Of a stretch of 64,000 nt of DNA, positions 25,855-34,980 are shown in pieces (the stretch's first letter is position 1; each line of letters starts with the position of its first letter). Source of the stretch: Saccharibacillus nicotianae. Its GTDB lineage: Bacteria > Bacillota > Bacilli > Paenibacillales > Paenibacillaceae. A model generated the notes under the pieces. It was not told the DNA's origin, did not search any database, and was given only the letters and a program-made list of their open reading frames with translations. The translations under genes and the position numbers were made by a program. Location: the NCBI RefSeq assembly GCF_042681745.1, contig NZ_JBHUGF010000010.1, positions 3,100,001-3,164,000 of the forward strand, read 5' to 3'.

Positions 25855-26625
25855 TTAAATAGCAGGCATTACATTTCCGCCGGTTACTGGAATATATGCA
25901 CCTGTTATATAACTAGCGAGATCAGAAGCCAAAAAAGCGACTACATTCGCAATCTCTTGATCTGTTCCTCTTCGTTGTAAAGGGACTTGCTGAATATAAG
26001 CACTATCTTGTCTAGCAGAAGGGTCTGTTGCTAGATCACGTTCACTTAATGTCCAACCTGGTGCCACTTGATTCACTGTGATCTGGTGTTCTCCTATTTC
26101 TTTCGCAAGAATACGATAGATTCCATCCATGCCACGTTTTCCAGCGACATAAGCCGATTGCGTAGGTTCATTTTGCATCGCACATTCGGTATTAATGCCT
26201 ATCATTCTTCCATATTGTTGCTGGATCATATGAGGAACAAATACTTTGGATAGATGAACCGCTTGCAAAACAGTCGTCTGAAATTGATCTACATAATCCT
26301 GCATATCCTGCTCCAATATCGATGTCCATTCATATTGAGAAACAGCATTACCTACAACGATATCAGGCATCTTGAAATTTGTCGATAATGTCTCACGCAT
26401 TTCAATTACGTCTGCTATTTGTCCTATATCTGCCTGAATAATAAAAGCAGAACGCCCTAATTGCTCTAGTTCTTGTTGCAATACAAGCGCTTGTTCCTGA
26501 TTACGAAAATAATGAAGAATCACATCAGCGCCGCTTTTAGCCAGTGTACGTGCCATGACTCTGCCTAACTGACCTGTAGCTCCTGTCACTAATGCGGTTT
26601 TACCACTCAAATCGATAGCAATCAT
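25855..26625 (-). CDS. Short-chain dehydrogenase/reductase
   Basis: 256 residues with the classical SDR plan: TGxxxGxG cofactor motif ALVTGATGQLGRVMA near residue 13, the NAG-equivalent VGNAVSQ, catalytic Tyr and Lys in SAYVAGKRG, and PG motif VAPGWTLSERD. The C-terminal VAFLASDLASYITGAYIPVTGGNVM is typical of FabG-like enzymes. HYFRN after beta-2 suggests NADP preference. The substrate is unknown. GGAGGC precedes ATG 26625. It appears to be monocistronic. Confidence 0.85.
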   Translation of the reverse strand: MIAIDLSGKTALVTGATGQLGRVMARTLAKSGADVILHYFRNQEQALVLQQELEQLGRSAFIIQADIGQIADVIEMRETLSTNFKMPDIVVGNAVSQYEWTSILEQDMQDYVDQFQTTVLQAVHLSKVFVPHMIQQQYGRMIGINTECAMQNEPTQSAYVAGKRGMDGIYRILAKEIGEHQITVNQVAPGWTLSERDLATDPSARQDSAYIQQVPLQRRGTDQEIANVVAFLASDLASYITGAYIPVTGGNVMPAI

Positions 26626-26819
26626 ACGATGCCTCCATCTATTGTTGTGTGTATCTGTAGAGATGAAATAGGTTTAGACTAATTGAATACTGATATAGAT
26701 TTGACAAAAGTATAGTATAAAACCGTTAGCAAGTCCAAATAGAATGTATGTATAGCAAAAGATATAGTATCTAATTACTTTATTTGGTAAAATGGTAAAG
26801 GTTATCTATTCGAGTTGTT

Positions 26820-26910
26820 GCGTTTATCCTTTATAAACGCTAGAGAAAGATATTTTGCTCTGCAAAAATCACTTTCGATTTTACTGATCGCGTTTATCTT
26901 TTATAAACGC
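26820..26910. promoter_or_regulatory. Twin perfect palindromes upstream of the GH18-like gene
   Basis: Two copies of GCGTTTAT-N5-ATAAACGC at 26820-26840 and 26890-26910, exactly 70 bases apart start to start and differing at one spacer base. The second ends seven bases before the AGGAGG ribosome site of the gene starting at 26929. They look like paired operators (or mRNA hairpins), with a separation near seven helical turns. Confidence 0.65.
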
Positions 26911-26928
26911 TACATAGGAGGAGTATCG

Positions 26929-28197
26929 TTGAGGACGATTGTTAAATTAACTTTATGTAGTACTTTATTGATGGGGAGTGTAGTTACATCTACTTTAGCT
27001 TGTACATCTTCAGTCGCTCAAGCAGCTACCAGTGGTGGTGTGAGCATTATGCTAGATGGGTATGCGTTGCCTTTTCCTGTTCAACCTGTAGCTATTAAAG
27101 GAACAACGATGGTGCCGTTCCGAGCTATCTCTGAAGCGCTTGGTATCGATGTTCAATGGAATCAAGCTTCCAAAACGATTACAGCTATTAAAAAAGAAGC
27201 TTCTACCACCAAAAAAGTTGTTTTGACGATGGGCAGTACCCAAGCTATGGTCGATGGTAAAACTGTTTCTTTAGCTTTAGCACCACAGACAATTAGTAAT
27301 AATACAATGATTCCACTTAGCTTTTTCAGTCAACAATTCGGAGCAGGTGTTCAATGGAATCAAGCTACGAAGACCGTCTCGATCACTTCACCACAGGAAG
27401 ATTTGTATACGATGGGCTTTTATGCTTTATCTTCGTATGATGAGCGTGCGATGATTCCTGATTTTGATAGTATGGCTTTTGGTTGGAGTCGAATCGACCT
27501 CAATGGCAAATTCACGATTGCTGATACGGGCAAAGAATATCGCTGGCCTCAATCGGCAGGTGTCGATACACCAGAGTCGATTATTCAGAACACAGCGACA
27601 CAAGGCACTTCGCCTTATCTCATGGTCTATGCTGTTGATGGACATGGCGAATTAACCAAAAATCTGGAAGACCTCACTTTACAGCAACAAACGATCAAAG
27701 GCATTATCGATACCGCTACACAAAAAAGATTTAAAGGAATCGTACTCGATTTCGAAGGATTAGGGTTAACCGGAGATAAGCTTCAAGCGCAGAAAGACTA
27801 TAATGCATTTATCCAAAACATAGCCACTCAAGCTCATCAAAAAAATCTTAAATTAACACTTGTGCTCCACCCACTCAATAGCTCTTATCAAGGCTACGAT
27901 TATCGCACTTTAGGGACGTTAGCAGATGATATTATTATTATGGCGTATGCGTATGATAATGAAAAAAGCCCTGAACCGCTTGCCAAAGTCGATGAAGCAA
28001 TCACTTTAGCGTTAAAACAGATTAATAAAAACAAACTGATTTTAGGTATCTCTTTAGGTAGCGAAAATGCAGATTCAGTAAACTCCAAAATCGGTCTAGC
28101 CAAGCGTTATGATCTCAAAGGAGTCTCGATCTGGCGATTAGGCATTGTAGGTCAAGCCGCATGGAATAGTATGCACGAGTCTATCGAGTTCAAATAA
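26929..28197 (+). CDS. Exported protein: copper-amine-oxidase-N-type domain plus GH18-like domain
   Basis: 422 residues. The start is TTG 26929, seven bases after AGGAGG; longer readings pass through the operator-like palindromes and lack a site. A signal peptide ends near AQAATSGG. Then the Cu_amine_oxidN1 fold in two halves (VPFRAISEALGIDVQWNQASKTITA and IPLSFFSQQFGAGVQWNQATKTVSI), a cell-wall-associated module common in Paenibacillus. Residues about 160-420 form a GH18 barrel: FKGIVLDFEGLG holds the catalytic D-x-E, and IIIMAYAYDN the strand-6 motif. It resembles SleL/YaaH-type enzymes acting on peptidoglycan or chitin-like polymers. Substrate inferred, not shown. Confidence 0.82.
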   Translation: MRTIVKLTLCSTLLMGSVVTSTLACTSSVAQAATSGGVSIMLDGYALPFPVQPVAIKGTTMVPFRAISEALGIDVQWNQASKTITAIKKEASTTKKVVLTMGSTQAMVDGKTVSLALAPQTISNNTMIPLSFFSQQFGAGVQWNQATKTVSITSPQEDLYTMGFYALSSYDERAMIPDFDSMAFGWSRIDLNGKFTIADTGKEYRWPQSAGVDTPESIIQNTATQGTSPYLMVYAVDGHGELTKNLEDLTLQQQTIKGIIDTATQKRFKGIVLDFEGLGLTGDKLQAQKDYNAFIQNIATQAHQKNLKLTLVLHPLNSSYQGYDYRTLGTLADDIIIMAYAYDNEKSPEPLAKVDEAITLALKQINKNKLILGISLGSENADSVNSKIGLAKRYDLKGVSIWRLGIVGQAAWNSMHESIEFK

Positions 28198-28218
28198 GCT
28201 AGAAAATCAGTATGATGC

Positions 28219-28256
28219 AAAAAGCTCTTTCCTATTTATGTAGGAGAGAGCTTTTT
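28219..28256 (+). terminator. Terminator of the GH18-like gene
   Basis: AAAAAGCTCTTTCCT pairs with AGGAGAGAGCTTTTT (15 pairs, one G-U) around an eight-base loop. It lies about 20 bases after the stop codon. Confidence 0.85.
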
Positions 28257-28425
28257 GATTTAGATTAGAAATACATTATTAATAGTTGGCAATCTTTTGT
28301 GATCACTCGGTTGCATATGCTTTATCTTTGATTGAATGAGTATAATACGCCTATTCATTCTCTTGATGTTATATGCTATATTGATACCCTACTTATTTGC
28401 AAATGAAATAAAAGGAGATGATCAG

Positions 28426-29007
28426 ATGAAAAGTATAGCTATATTTTGCGGATCAAATGATGGAGCATTACCAGCTTATCGAGAACATGCTATCGCTTTA
28501 GGGCATGAGCTGGCTAATCGTAGTATTACACTAATTTATGGCGGTGCTAGTGTAGGATTGATGGGGGCAGTAGCTGATGCTGTTTTAGAAAAAGGCGGTA
28601 AAGTAATCGGGATATTGCCTCATTTTCTTCAGTCTCGTGAAATTGCTCATAAACATCTAACAGAATTGATCGTTGTCGATTCTATGCATGAACGCAAAGC
28701 TAAAATGGCAGAAATGTCGGATGGGTTTATCGTATTACCTGGTGGGCCTGGGACGATGGAAGAATACTTTGAAATTTTTACTTGGGCACAATTGGGATTG
28801 CATGAGAAACCTTGCGGTCTAATGAATATAGAACATTATTATGACCCATTAGTTGCCCTTTTCGATCAGATGGCAAGTCAACGATTCATGCAACAAAAGT
28901 ATCGAGAAATGGTGATTGTTGATACTACTCCTACAGGAATACTAGACCAATTTGCTCATTATCAGCATCCATCGGTCAAAACGTATTTAACTGAAGATCG
29001 TACATAA
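28426..29007 (+). CDS. LOG family protein (TIGR00730-type nucleoside monophosphate phosphoribohydrolase)
   Basis: 193 residues from ATG 28426, with AAAGGAG well placed; the frame is open upstream but without a site. The N-terminus SIAIFCGSNDGALPAY, middle YGGASVGLMGAVADAVLEKGGKVIGILP and the catalytic PGGPGTMEEYFEIFTWAQLG motif (PGGxGTxxE) identify the LOG/YvdD family. These enzymes hydrolyse nucleoside 5'-monophosphates to the base and ribose phosphate and include cytokinin-activating forms; the physiological substrate in Firmicutes is not settled. Monocistronic, with a hairpin after it. Confidence 0.88.
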   Translation: MKSIAIFCGSNDGALPAYREHAIALGHELANRSITLIYGGASVGLMGAVADAVLEKGGKVIGILPHFLQSREIAHKHLTELIVVDSMHERKAKMAEMSDGFIVLPGGPGTMEEYFEIFTWAQLGLHEKPCGLMNIEHYYDPLVALFDQMASQRFMQQKYREMVIVDTTPTGILDQFAHYQHPSVKTYLTEDRT

Positions 29008-29024
29008 ATGATTATTTTTCTATC

Positions 29025-29073
29025 AAACAAAGAAGCAGATTATCCCTATCTGGAATGATCTTCTTCTTTGTTT
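29025..29073. terminator. Bidirectional terminator, LOG gene / MFS gene
   Basis: AAACAAAGAAG and CTTCTTTGTTT form an 11-pair stem enclosing a smaller CAGAT/ATCTG stem. It lies between convergent genes ending at 29007 and 29092. Confidence 0.7.
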
Positions 29074-29091
29074 ATTTATAGTTGGATACCT

Positions 29092-30273
29092 CTACTGTTT
29101 TCTACATCTTGCGATACTCCAGACCAGCAGTGACAACAGCATAAAGACTCCGCCCGATAGACTGACAGCACTCCAACCGCCGATTTTCCACATATAACTA
29201 CTTACCGACGACCCGATCGCTCCACCTACAAATGTACTGACCATCAGCACTGTGTTCAGACGGCTACGAGCACTATCATTTAAAGCGTAAATACGAGCCT
29301 GATTGGACACTTGTGCTCCTTGCACCCCTAGATCAAGTAACACGATTCCGATCATGAGACCGATTAATGTACCACCAAGCCAGCCGAAAAAAGCAAATGA
29401 AATCAATGTCACAACAATCATTGCACCGATAATCCATTTTGGTTGTATCCGATCTGCGATCCGTCCCACAATAGGAGCTCCTAATGCACCCACTACGCCA
29501 ACCAATCCGAACAGCCCGGCAATCTGACTACTATAATGATAAGGTTCGCCTTCAAGATAGAAGCTAAGCGATGTCCAAAATACGCTAAATGAAGCAAAAT
29601 TCAGCGCCCCAATAAGAGCACCTTCACGCAACACTGCATACTGCCGGATCAATCCACCAATAGATACTAACAATTCGGAATATGTTGATTTCATTAACGG
29701 TTCTACATGTGGTAATTTCCGTCGTAACACTAGAAAAAGTACAAACATCATGATCGCCGCGATACCATACATCCAGCGCCAGCCCCATGTTCCTCCAATT
29801 AATCCCGAGATCGTACGAGCTAACAAAATGCCGAATAATAATCCACTCATCACTGTGCCGATCACTTTACCCCGTTGTTCCGGTGTAGCCAGTTGTGCTG
29901 AAAAAGGAACTAGAATCTGCGGTACTACTGTGGTTAGCCCGATCGCAAAGCTAGCAATATACATCCACACAATATGAGTAGACGCCGCCGCACCTAACAG
30001 CGAAATTGTAACTAAAATCAACAGTGTCGAGATCAGCTTACGTCGTTCTCTAATATCCCCTAAAGGTACAAATAACAACATGCCTAACGCATAACCAATC
30101 TGCGTAAATGTAGAGATATATCCTGCTTGATCTCGACTAATTCCGAAAGAAGTCGCCATATCTGCAAGCAATGGCTGATTATAATATAAGTTAGCGACCG
30201 CCAATCCTGAAGCAATCGCCATGATCCATAATAGACTTTGACGTAGAACAAATGGTTGGGACTGTTCTGTATT
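29092..30273 (-). CDS. MFS exporter (DHA1 family, YybF/NepI/arabinose-efflux-like)
   Basis: 393 residues from ATG 30273 (AAAGGAG upstream), with about twelve membrane segments. After the first helix comes YYNQPLLADMATSFGISRDQAGYISTFTQIGYALGMLLFVPLGDIRERRKLI, the DHA1 signature with the loop 2-3 motif A. The second half repeats the pattern with GLVGVVGALGAPIVGRIADRIQPKW. Proteins of this group export sugars, purine nucleosides or drugs by proton antiport; the substrate is unknown here. It stands alone between two terminators. Confidence 0.82.
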   Translation of the reverse strand, partial: NTEQSQPFVLRQSLLWIMAIASGLAVANLYYNQPLLADMATSFGISRDQAGYISTFTQIGYALGMLLFVPLGDIRERRKLISTLLILVTISLLGAAASTHIVWMYIASFAIGLTTVVPQILVPFSAQLATPEQRGKVIGTVMSGLLFGILLARTISGLIGGTWGWRWMYGIAAIMMFVLFLVLRRKLPHVEPLMKSTYSELLVSIGGLIRQYAVLREGALIGALNFASFSVFWTSLSFYLEGEPYHYSSQIAGLFGLVGVVGALGAPIVGRIADRIQPKWIIGAMIVVTLISFAFFGWLGGTLIGLMIGIVLLDLGVQGAQVSNQARIYALNDSARSRLNTVLMVSTFVGGAIGSSVSSYMWKIGGWSAVSLSGGVFMLLSLLVWSIARCRKQ

Positions 30274-30376
30274 CATATACGACTCCTTTATATTCATTTG
30301 GGCTTTATGATTATACACTACAATTCAAATAATGATATTCAAAATTTGGTATATCCTTAGCTGTTGAAAACAAAAA

Positions 30377-30423
30377 AACTATATTCAGACAGCTTTTTCT
30401 AGCAAGCTGTCTGAATATAGTTT
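30377..30423 (-). terminator. Terminator of the sugar-catabolic operon
   Basis: AAACTATATTCAGACAGCTT and its exact reverse complement form a perfect 20-pair stem with a seven-base loop. On the minus strand a T run follows. It lies 40 bases after the dehydrogenase stop codon. Confidence 0.88.
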
Positions 30424-30462
30424 GAATAGTCCTGACATTTTGAATATGAGAATCGTCGAGAG

Positions 30463-31494
30463 TTAGACTAAAATCTGAGCTACGCTTACTTTCTCTCCTG
30501 CACGATCTGCTGATAACATTTCTGCTTCAACCAATTGTAATGATCGAAGTGTACTTTCAGGTGTTGCTTGTGACATCGGTTGATTCTGTATTAGACATTC
30601 TATAAAATACCGAAGTTGACGATAATACCCTCGATCTGATGATAATTCAGCAGTATAACCTGCACCATTATTCGGATTGACTTGTACAATATCATTTTCA
30701 AACACAAGATTCCCCTGTTCAAAATTCACCCGATAGGTCATCGAAAAACCATAATCGCCTTGTAGTGTCCAATCCACTTGAGCGTTAACGACTTTGCCAT
30801 CTGGATAGATATAATTGGTCGAGACCACATCATATCCGCTACCCGGAACAACATTTCGTGCCAGTGAAGAGACATGATCAGGTAAGCCAAATACCCACTG
30901 AATCATATCAACATCATGAATATGCATGTCTAACATCGCTCCACCACTACGTTCTTTATCGACAAACCAACCTTCTGGTGTCGCTCCACCGCGGAAAAAG
31001 GTAGCACTAATCACTTCACCAAAAGTTTGTCGGGTGACGACTTCTTGTAAATATTCGTAAGCCGGCCAGAAGCGCAGACATTGTCCGATCATCAATTGCT
31101 TTTGATGAGCATGAGCAGCATCAAGCATTTGTTGACCAGCAGACGTATTGATTGCCATCGGTTTTTCACAGAATACATGGTATCCACGAGCAAGAAGATC
31201 ACAAGCGATCGGTGCGTGTAGGTCTGTAGGTAAGGTGAGATCCAGAACATCTAATTGTTCATTAGCCAGCATCTTTTCCAGATCATCATATAAATGGTAT
31301 GCAGATAGATCAATAACTGCGGTATCCGTATCTGTTGCGATATTGCCGATCACTTTCTCATGCTTTAATTGTTCAATGCGTATATCGCAGATTGCTACAA
31401 GCTGAACATCTACACCTTCTGCCGCGAGCCGAACATAATTTTCGAAATGCATATGACCCATGATTCCAAATCCAACTAATCCTACTTTAACCAT
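30463..31494 (-). CDS. Gfo/Idh/MocA family NAD(P)-dependent sugar or inositol dehydrogenase
   Basis: 343 residues. Rossmann motif VGLVGFGIMGHMH binds the cofactor. The family signature is YHVFCEKPMAI, with the catalytic Lys of EKP; further down GGAMLDMHIHDVDMIQWVFG contains the catalytic D-x2-H-D-type residues. It oxidises or epimerises a sugar, inositol or their derivative. The adjacent upstream isomerase (15-base gap) and divergent AraC regulator suggest a small carbohydrate utilisation unit. No transporter is present nearby, so the substrate may be imported by a system outside the window. AAGGAGG precedes ATG 31494. Confidence 0.88.
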   Translation of the reverse strand: MVKVGLVGFGIMGHMHFENYVRLAAEGVDVQLVAICDIRIEQLKHEKVIGNIATDTDTAVIDLSAYHLYDDLEKMLANEQLDVLDLTLPTDLHAPIACDLLARGYHVFCEKPMAINTSAGQQMLDAAHAHQKQLMIGQCLRFWPAYEYLQEVVTRQTFGEVISATFFRGGATPEGWFVDKERSGGAMLDMHIHDVDMIQWVFGLPDHVSSLARNVVPGSGYDVVSTNYIYPDGKVVNAQVDWTLQGDYGFSMTYRVNFEQGNLVFENDIVQVNPNNGAGYTAELSSDRGYYRQLRYFIECLIQNQPMSQATPESTLRSLQLVEAEMLSADRAGEKVSVAQILV

Positions 31495-31509
31495 TTGTAT
31501 TCCTCCTTT

Positions 31510-32346
31510 TTATGCTAATATCGCATCCATCGAATACGACGTATTATAAATAATTTGATTCGAATGATGTTTGTAAGGCGGAATCATTTCAGCAGTCACA
31601 TAGTTGGTATAATCAATCTTCCGTAGCGCTTCTATGACAGCAGGATAATCAACATCACCGGCTAACAAATCAACAAACCCTGCAAGTCCGCCTACTTCGC
31701 GGCGATAGTCTTTGAAATGTACCTTTTTGATCCGTTCACCCAGAATCGCAATCCAGTGTTCAGGATACCCAGAATACACAACATTGCCCACATCGAAATA
31801 AGAACCAACATAATCAGAATGAATTTCATCTAGAAATGTTTTCATTTCCAGCGGTGAAAGCAAAAATTTGTTCCATACATTTTCAATGCCAATCTGCACA
31901 CCGATAGCTTGTGCTTCTTTGGATAGTGTACTAATTGCTTCAAGTGCTCGTTCGTAGGCAACATCATAAGCAACGATAGGATAATCAGGGATAAAATCTA
32001 CTCCTACACCTCCAGGTATCACCAGAATAGTATCCACTTCTAGCGCAGCAGCTACTTCTAATTGCTTGCGACAAATATCTATCGCTTGCTGACGGGTCGC
32101 TGAATCGTCGCTAGTCATCGCATATTCCCAATATAGCCCTGTTGCTAATCCGCTAATTTCTAAGCCTTCATTTGTCACAGTCTCACGAATAGTGGTCAAT
32201 TGAGAGTCAGTCACATCTAGCCCTAATTCTCCTTCTGCATTAAGCGATAATTCGATCCCTGCAAAACCTGCATCCTTTGCAATATGAGCACATTCTGCAA
32301 TACTCAATTGATCTGAAAATGACCAGATATTAATCCCTTTTTTCAC
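31510..32346 (-). CDS. Sugar phosphate isomerase/epimerase (xylose-isomerase-like TIM barrel)
   Basis: 278 residues with AP_endonuc_2/xylose isomerase-like barrel features: INIWSFSDQLSIAECAHIAKDAGFAGIELSL at the start, IGIENVWNKFLLSP with the metal-binding Glu, and GSYFDVGNVVYSGYPEHWI with metal-binding Asp and His, then VHFKDYRR. It probably isomerises or epimerises a sugar intermediate together with the downstream dehydrogenase. The start is GTG 32346, six bases after CAGGAGGCG. First gene of the operon. Confidence 0.86.
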   Translation of the reverse strand: MKKGINIWSFSDQLSIAECAHIAKDAGFAGIELSLNAEGELGLDVTDSQLTTIRETVTNEGLEISGLATGLYWEYAMTSDDSATRQQAIDICRKQLEVAAALEVDTILVIPGGVGVDFIPDYPIVAYDVAYERALEAISTLSKEAQAIGVQIGIENVWNKFLLSPLEMKTFLDEIHSDYVGSYFDVGNVVYSGYPEHWIAILGERIKKVHFKDYRREVGGLAGFVDLLAGDVDYPAVIEALRKIDYTNYVTAEMIPPYKHHSNQIIYNTSYSMDAILA

Positions 32347-32400
32347 AATACCGCCTCCTGTTTATAGCCTTCACTTATTGAGATATAGACTGCAAATTCA

Positions 32401-32429
32401 TTGATATACCGGATAATTAACGTTATTCT
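32401..32429 (+). promoter_or_regulatory. Sigma-A-type promoter of the AraC gene
   Basis: TTGATA at 32401-32406, a 17-base spacer and TATTCT at 32424-32429, about 45 bases before the TTG start at 32474. ATTGATA and TATCAAT, ending near 32434, also form inverted arms that might bind the regulator. Confidence 0.45.
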
Positions 32430-32473
32430 ATCAATAATAAGATGAAATAGATTTAGGAAAAGGAGAGGTTTTT

Positions 32474-33391
32474 TTGGACAATTCCGGTTTTTCGTATGCT
32501 ATGACTTATCGTAAACAACGCCTTGCTCCGATTGAACAATGGTCGCCGAATATTCATTATGCTCAACATCAGAAGTTACCTACAGGCAGACTAGATCAGC
32601 GAATGATTTATGATTTTGAACTACTGTATGTACGTAAAGGAGAAGCGATCACTCATTTTCAAAACGATAGTATTGTGATTCCAGCAGGGCACTTATTATT
32701 TATCCCAGCAGGTGTATCTCATTGCAATGAAGTTCGATCTACTCCGAATGCCCATTTTATCGGGATTCATTTTGACTTTTTTCATGAACTTCAGATTTTG
32801 CGAGATGAAGATTTAATCGTCAATGAACATAAGATTATGGATTCCAAATTTGCTACTGAAGCAATCGCTGAAGGATTTGAACCGTTTTCTGCTCAACGTC
32901 TTTATATCCCTTCTCCTACATGCGTACAATTGATCGAACAATTGGTTCAAGAATTTACAATGCGCCCCCCGGCTTATCTACTGACCTGCAAAGCTTTATT
33001 ATTACAAATTCTAGGTCTACTTCTTCGCTCTCAGAAATCGTACAATCATATGAACCCGCCTATACAAAGTGATCGTATCTTAGAAATAATGGATCATATC
33101 GAACTCTATCCTGCAAAACATTGGAATAATAGAAAACTTGCTACTGAACTCAATATGAATGAAGATCATATGATCAAAGTATTTAAAAAAATAGCAGGCA
33201 TGCCTCCTGGAGAATATGTACAAATGCTACGTCATCGTGAAGCAAGACGATTACTTCGAGAAACAGACGATTCTATAGAAGAGATAGGACGACAAGTGGG
33301 CTATACCGATATTCATTACTTCAGTCGTATTTTTCGTAAAAGTGAAGGGATTCCACCGCGTGCTTATCGTAATTTATCAAGGATCTTATAA
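32474..33391 (+). CDS. AraC family transcriptional regulator with cupin sensor domain
   Basis: 305 residues. Residues about 35-130 form a cupin-type ligand domain (DFELLYVRKGEAITHF, IPAGHLLFIPAGVSHC). The C-terminal ~100 residues hold two helix-turn-helix units: NRKLATELNMNEDHMIKVFKKIAGMPPGEYVQ and SIEEIGRQVGYTDIHYFSRIFRKSEGIPPRAYR, the AraC signature. Divergent from the isomerase/dehydrogenase operon with a 127-base intergenic region, so it very likely controls that operon in response to its sugar substrate. TTG start 32474 follows AAAGGAGAGG. Confidence 0.88.
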   Translation: MDNSGFSYAMTYRKQRLAPIEQWSPNIHYAQHQKLPTGRLDQRMIYDFELLYVRKGEAITHFQNDSIVIPAGHLLFIPAGVSHCNEVRSTPNAHFIGIHFDFFHELQILRDEDLIVNEHKIMDSKFATEAIAEGFEPFSAQRLYIPSPTCVQLIEQLVQEFTMRPPAYLLTCKALLLQILGLLLRSQKSYNHMNPPIQSDRILEIMDHIELYPAKHWNNRKLATELNMNEDHMIKVFKKIAGMPPGEYVQMLRHREARRLLRETDDSIEEIGRQVGYTDIHYFSRIFRKSEGIPPRAYRNLSRIL

Positions 33392-33481
33392 TGTTCTATC
33401 TTTTTATTACTATTGTAGAACAACGGTAGCTATCGATATGATGAGTTCGCTCTATCTTGCCCGCTATTTACCAAGTTATAC

Positions 33482-33515
33482 ACAAAAAAACGACTATCTA
33501 TTAAAGATAGTCGTT
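33482..33515. terminator. Terminator between AraC regulator and DUF4261 gene
   Basis: AACGACTATCT and AGATAGTCGTT form an 11-pair stem around five bases. The A run on the left becomes a T run for leftward transcripts, so it mainly serves the gene ending at 33610. Confidence 0.78.
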
Positions 33516-33609
33516 ACTTATATACTGAGATATATGTGCCTAAATATATGCAGAGATAGTAGACTGCTGTTATATACACATGTCTACGTTATATCAGAAA
33601 TCCTTTTTA

Positions 33610-34446
33610 TCAATAACCAATCTTGATACTTTCATTCTCCACAGCGACACCTGGCGATAATGTAAGCGATAAACGTTGTTCTTCTGAAAATCCAATTGTC
33701 TCCCCGTGCTGTAAAGTCACATCATAACTAATCACATAGTCGACAATCATCATCGTAAATTCAAATACATCACTTAACGAATGTTCGGAATGAATAATTT
33801 CAATTTCATATTTGCCGAAATGTTGTAGACCTCTTGTGTACGAACAACGACCTTGTTCATCTTGGTACAATCCGATAAATACCCATAATTGTACAGGTAA
33901 TTCTTCCTCTTTGAGCATTTGCGCACTTTCGACATAGCTTTCAGCAGACACGACCATCGGCGCCATATAAAAAGCTAATGCTTCTTTAACCTGCATCATG
34001 CTACTAACTACTTGTGTAAATAACAAATGCCCTGCAATCGGATTGGGTGCACCGGATACACTTACAATCACATGAGAACGATGAGTAGCTACAACTTGCT
34101 CTGCTTCTGGCCATAACAAATTATATTTACAGCATTCTTCCACTTCGCGATTCGGAATAGGTGCTGGCATATGAGCCACAATAACACGCATACCTTCCAC
34201 TTCAAATACGATATTTTCATCACTTGGTTGAGTTTCAATCGTAATTTCAGCATCTTTATGTAAATTATCAATAAATGATGACCAATCACAGGTCTCACTG
34301 CTGAGTAAAGCAAAACCAAGTATCATTGGTGTATCTTGTGTTTCTTTTGGATCAGGTACGGCTGTTGGCATCGGAACAATATTGTCATATGCTGATGTTG
34401 AAGTAGATTCTTCTTTAGGTTTACGAAATTTATCAAAAATCCCCAT
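33610..34446 (-). CDS. DUF4261 domain protein
   Basis: 278 residues from ATG 34446, nine bases after AAGGAG; an upstream GTG would overlap the ribosome site. Residues 1-40 are a charged low-complexity leader (MGIFDKFRKPKEESTS). The DUF4261 domain follows: ILGFALLSSETCDWSSFID, then VIVAHMPAPIPNREVEECCKYNLLWPEAEQVVATHRSHVIVSV in the middle. The C-terminal third (SLSDVFEFTMMIVDYVISYDVTLQHGETIGFS) is usual for the family. Function unknown; such proteins occur near toxin-immunity loci in some bacteria but nothing here supports that. Confidence 0.75.
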   Translation of the reverse strand: MGIFDKFRKPKEESTSTSAYDNIVPMPTAVPDPKETQDTPMILGFALLSSETCDWSSFIDNLHKDAEITIETQPSDENIVFEVEGMRVIVAHMPAPIPNREVEECCKYNLLWPEAEQVVATHRSHVIVSVSGAPNPIAGHLLFTQVVSSMMQVKEALAFYMAPMVVSAESYVESAQMLKEEELPVQLWVFIGLYQDEQGRCSYTRGLQHFGKYEIEIIHSEHSLSDVFEFTMMIVDYVISYDVTLQHGETIGFSEEQRLSLTLSPGVAVENESIKIGY

Positions 34447-34593
34447 AATATTATTCTCCTTCACCTATAGTATCGTTGTGATCAATCGTTATCATAATTT
34501 GTAAAAATAAACCTGTGCATATTGTAGCAGGAATATGATCAATATTCACTTGTATTCCCGAATTTGATATAGAGAAGCTTGCTGAAATGCAAA

Positions 34594-34620
34594 AAAAGAA
34601 GAGCACTCTGCTCTTCTTTT
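34594..34620. terminator. Terminator after the Nfu_N-domain gene
   Basis: AAAAGAAGAGCA and TGCTCTTCTTTT form a perfect 12-pair stem with a three-base loop; A and T runs flank it. It lies 35 bases after the stop at 34655, on the leftward transcript. Confidence 0.85.
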
Positions 34621-34654
34621 CAGATACAACTTCAATCCACGTACTAATCTACAA

Positions 34655-34921
34655 TTATTCAGCGTTCTCAAAAGCTGCTTCTACTTGTGGAATAATATCA
34701 TCCCAGCTTGCATCAGGTAATTTACTTATCGTTACAAAATCACGCATTCCAAAAATATTATCAACACCGTCGATACTGATCAATGCGCTTGCTAGTGGAT
34801 GGTCTGTGCTGTCTCCTGCTTTGAGCGAAGTACTAGCTGGACCTTCAAAAATATGTTGATTGGCATTGATTTTGACCGCGTTCGGGTTAGGTGTGTTCTG
34901 GATACTCATTTCGATAGCCAT
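34655..34921 (-). CDS. Stand-alone Nfu/NifU N-terminal domain protein
   Basis: 88 residues matching the Nfu_N domain: IQNTPNPNAVKINANQHIFEGP near the N-terminus and ALISIDGVDNIFGMRDFVTISKLPDASWDDIIPQVEAAF to the end. No CxxC cluster-binding motif, which belongs to the absent C-terminal NifU domain, so it does not itself carry an Fe-S cluster by that motif. Nfu_N is fused to HEAT repeats in CvfC/YpgR proteins of other Firmicutes; here the HEAT protein is the adjacent gene upstream (59-base gap), as if that protein had been split. Confidence 0.82.
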   Translation of the reverse strand: MAIEMSIQNTPNPNAVKINANQHIFEGPASTSLKAGDSTDHPLASALISIDGVDNIFGMRDFVTISKLPDASWDDIIPQVEAAFENAE

Positions 34922-34980
34922 AGGGTAATTCCTCCTGATAGTTGGATTAGGGAGTAGATGTTAGTGATGATTAGATGATC

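Noticed and set aside
33342..33626. 94-residue frame across the end of the AraC gene
   Set aside because: It starts inside the conserved AraC C-terminus in another frame and runs through the terminator at 33482-33515.
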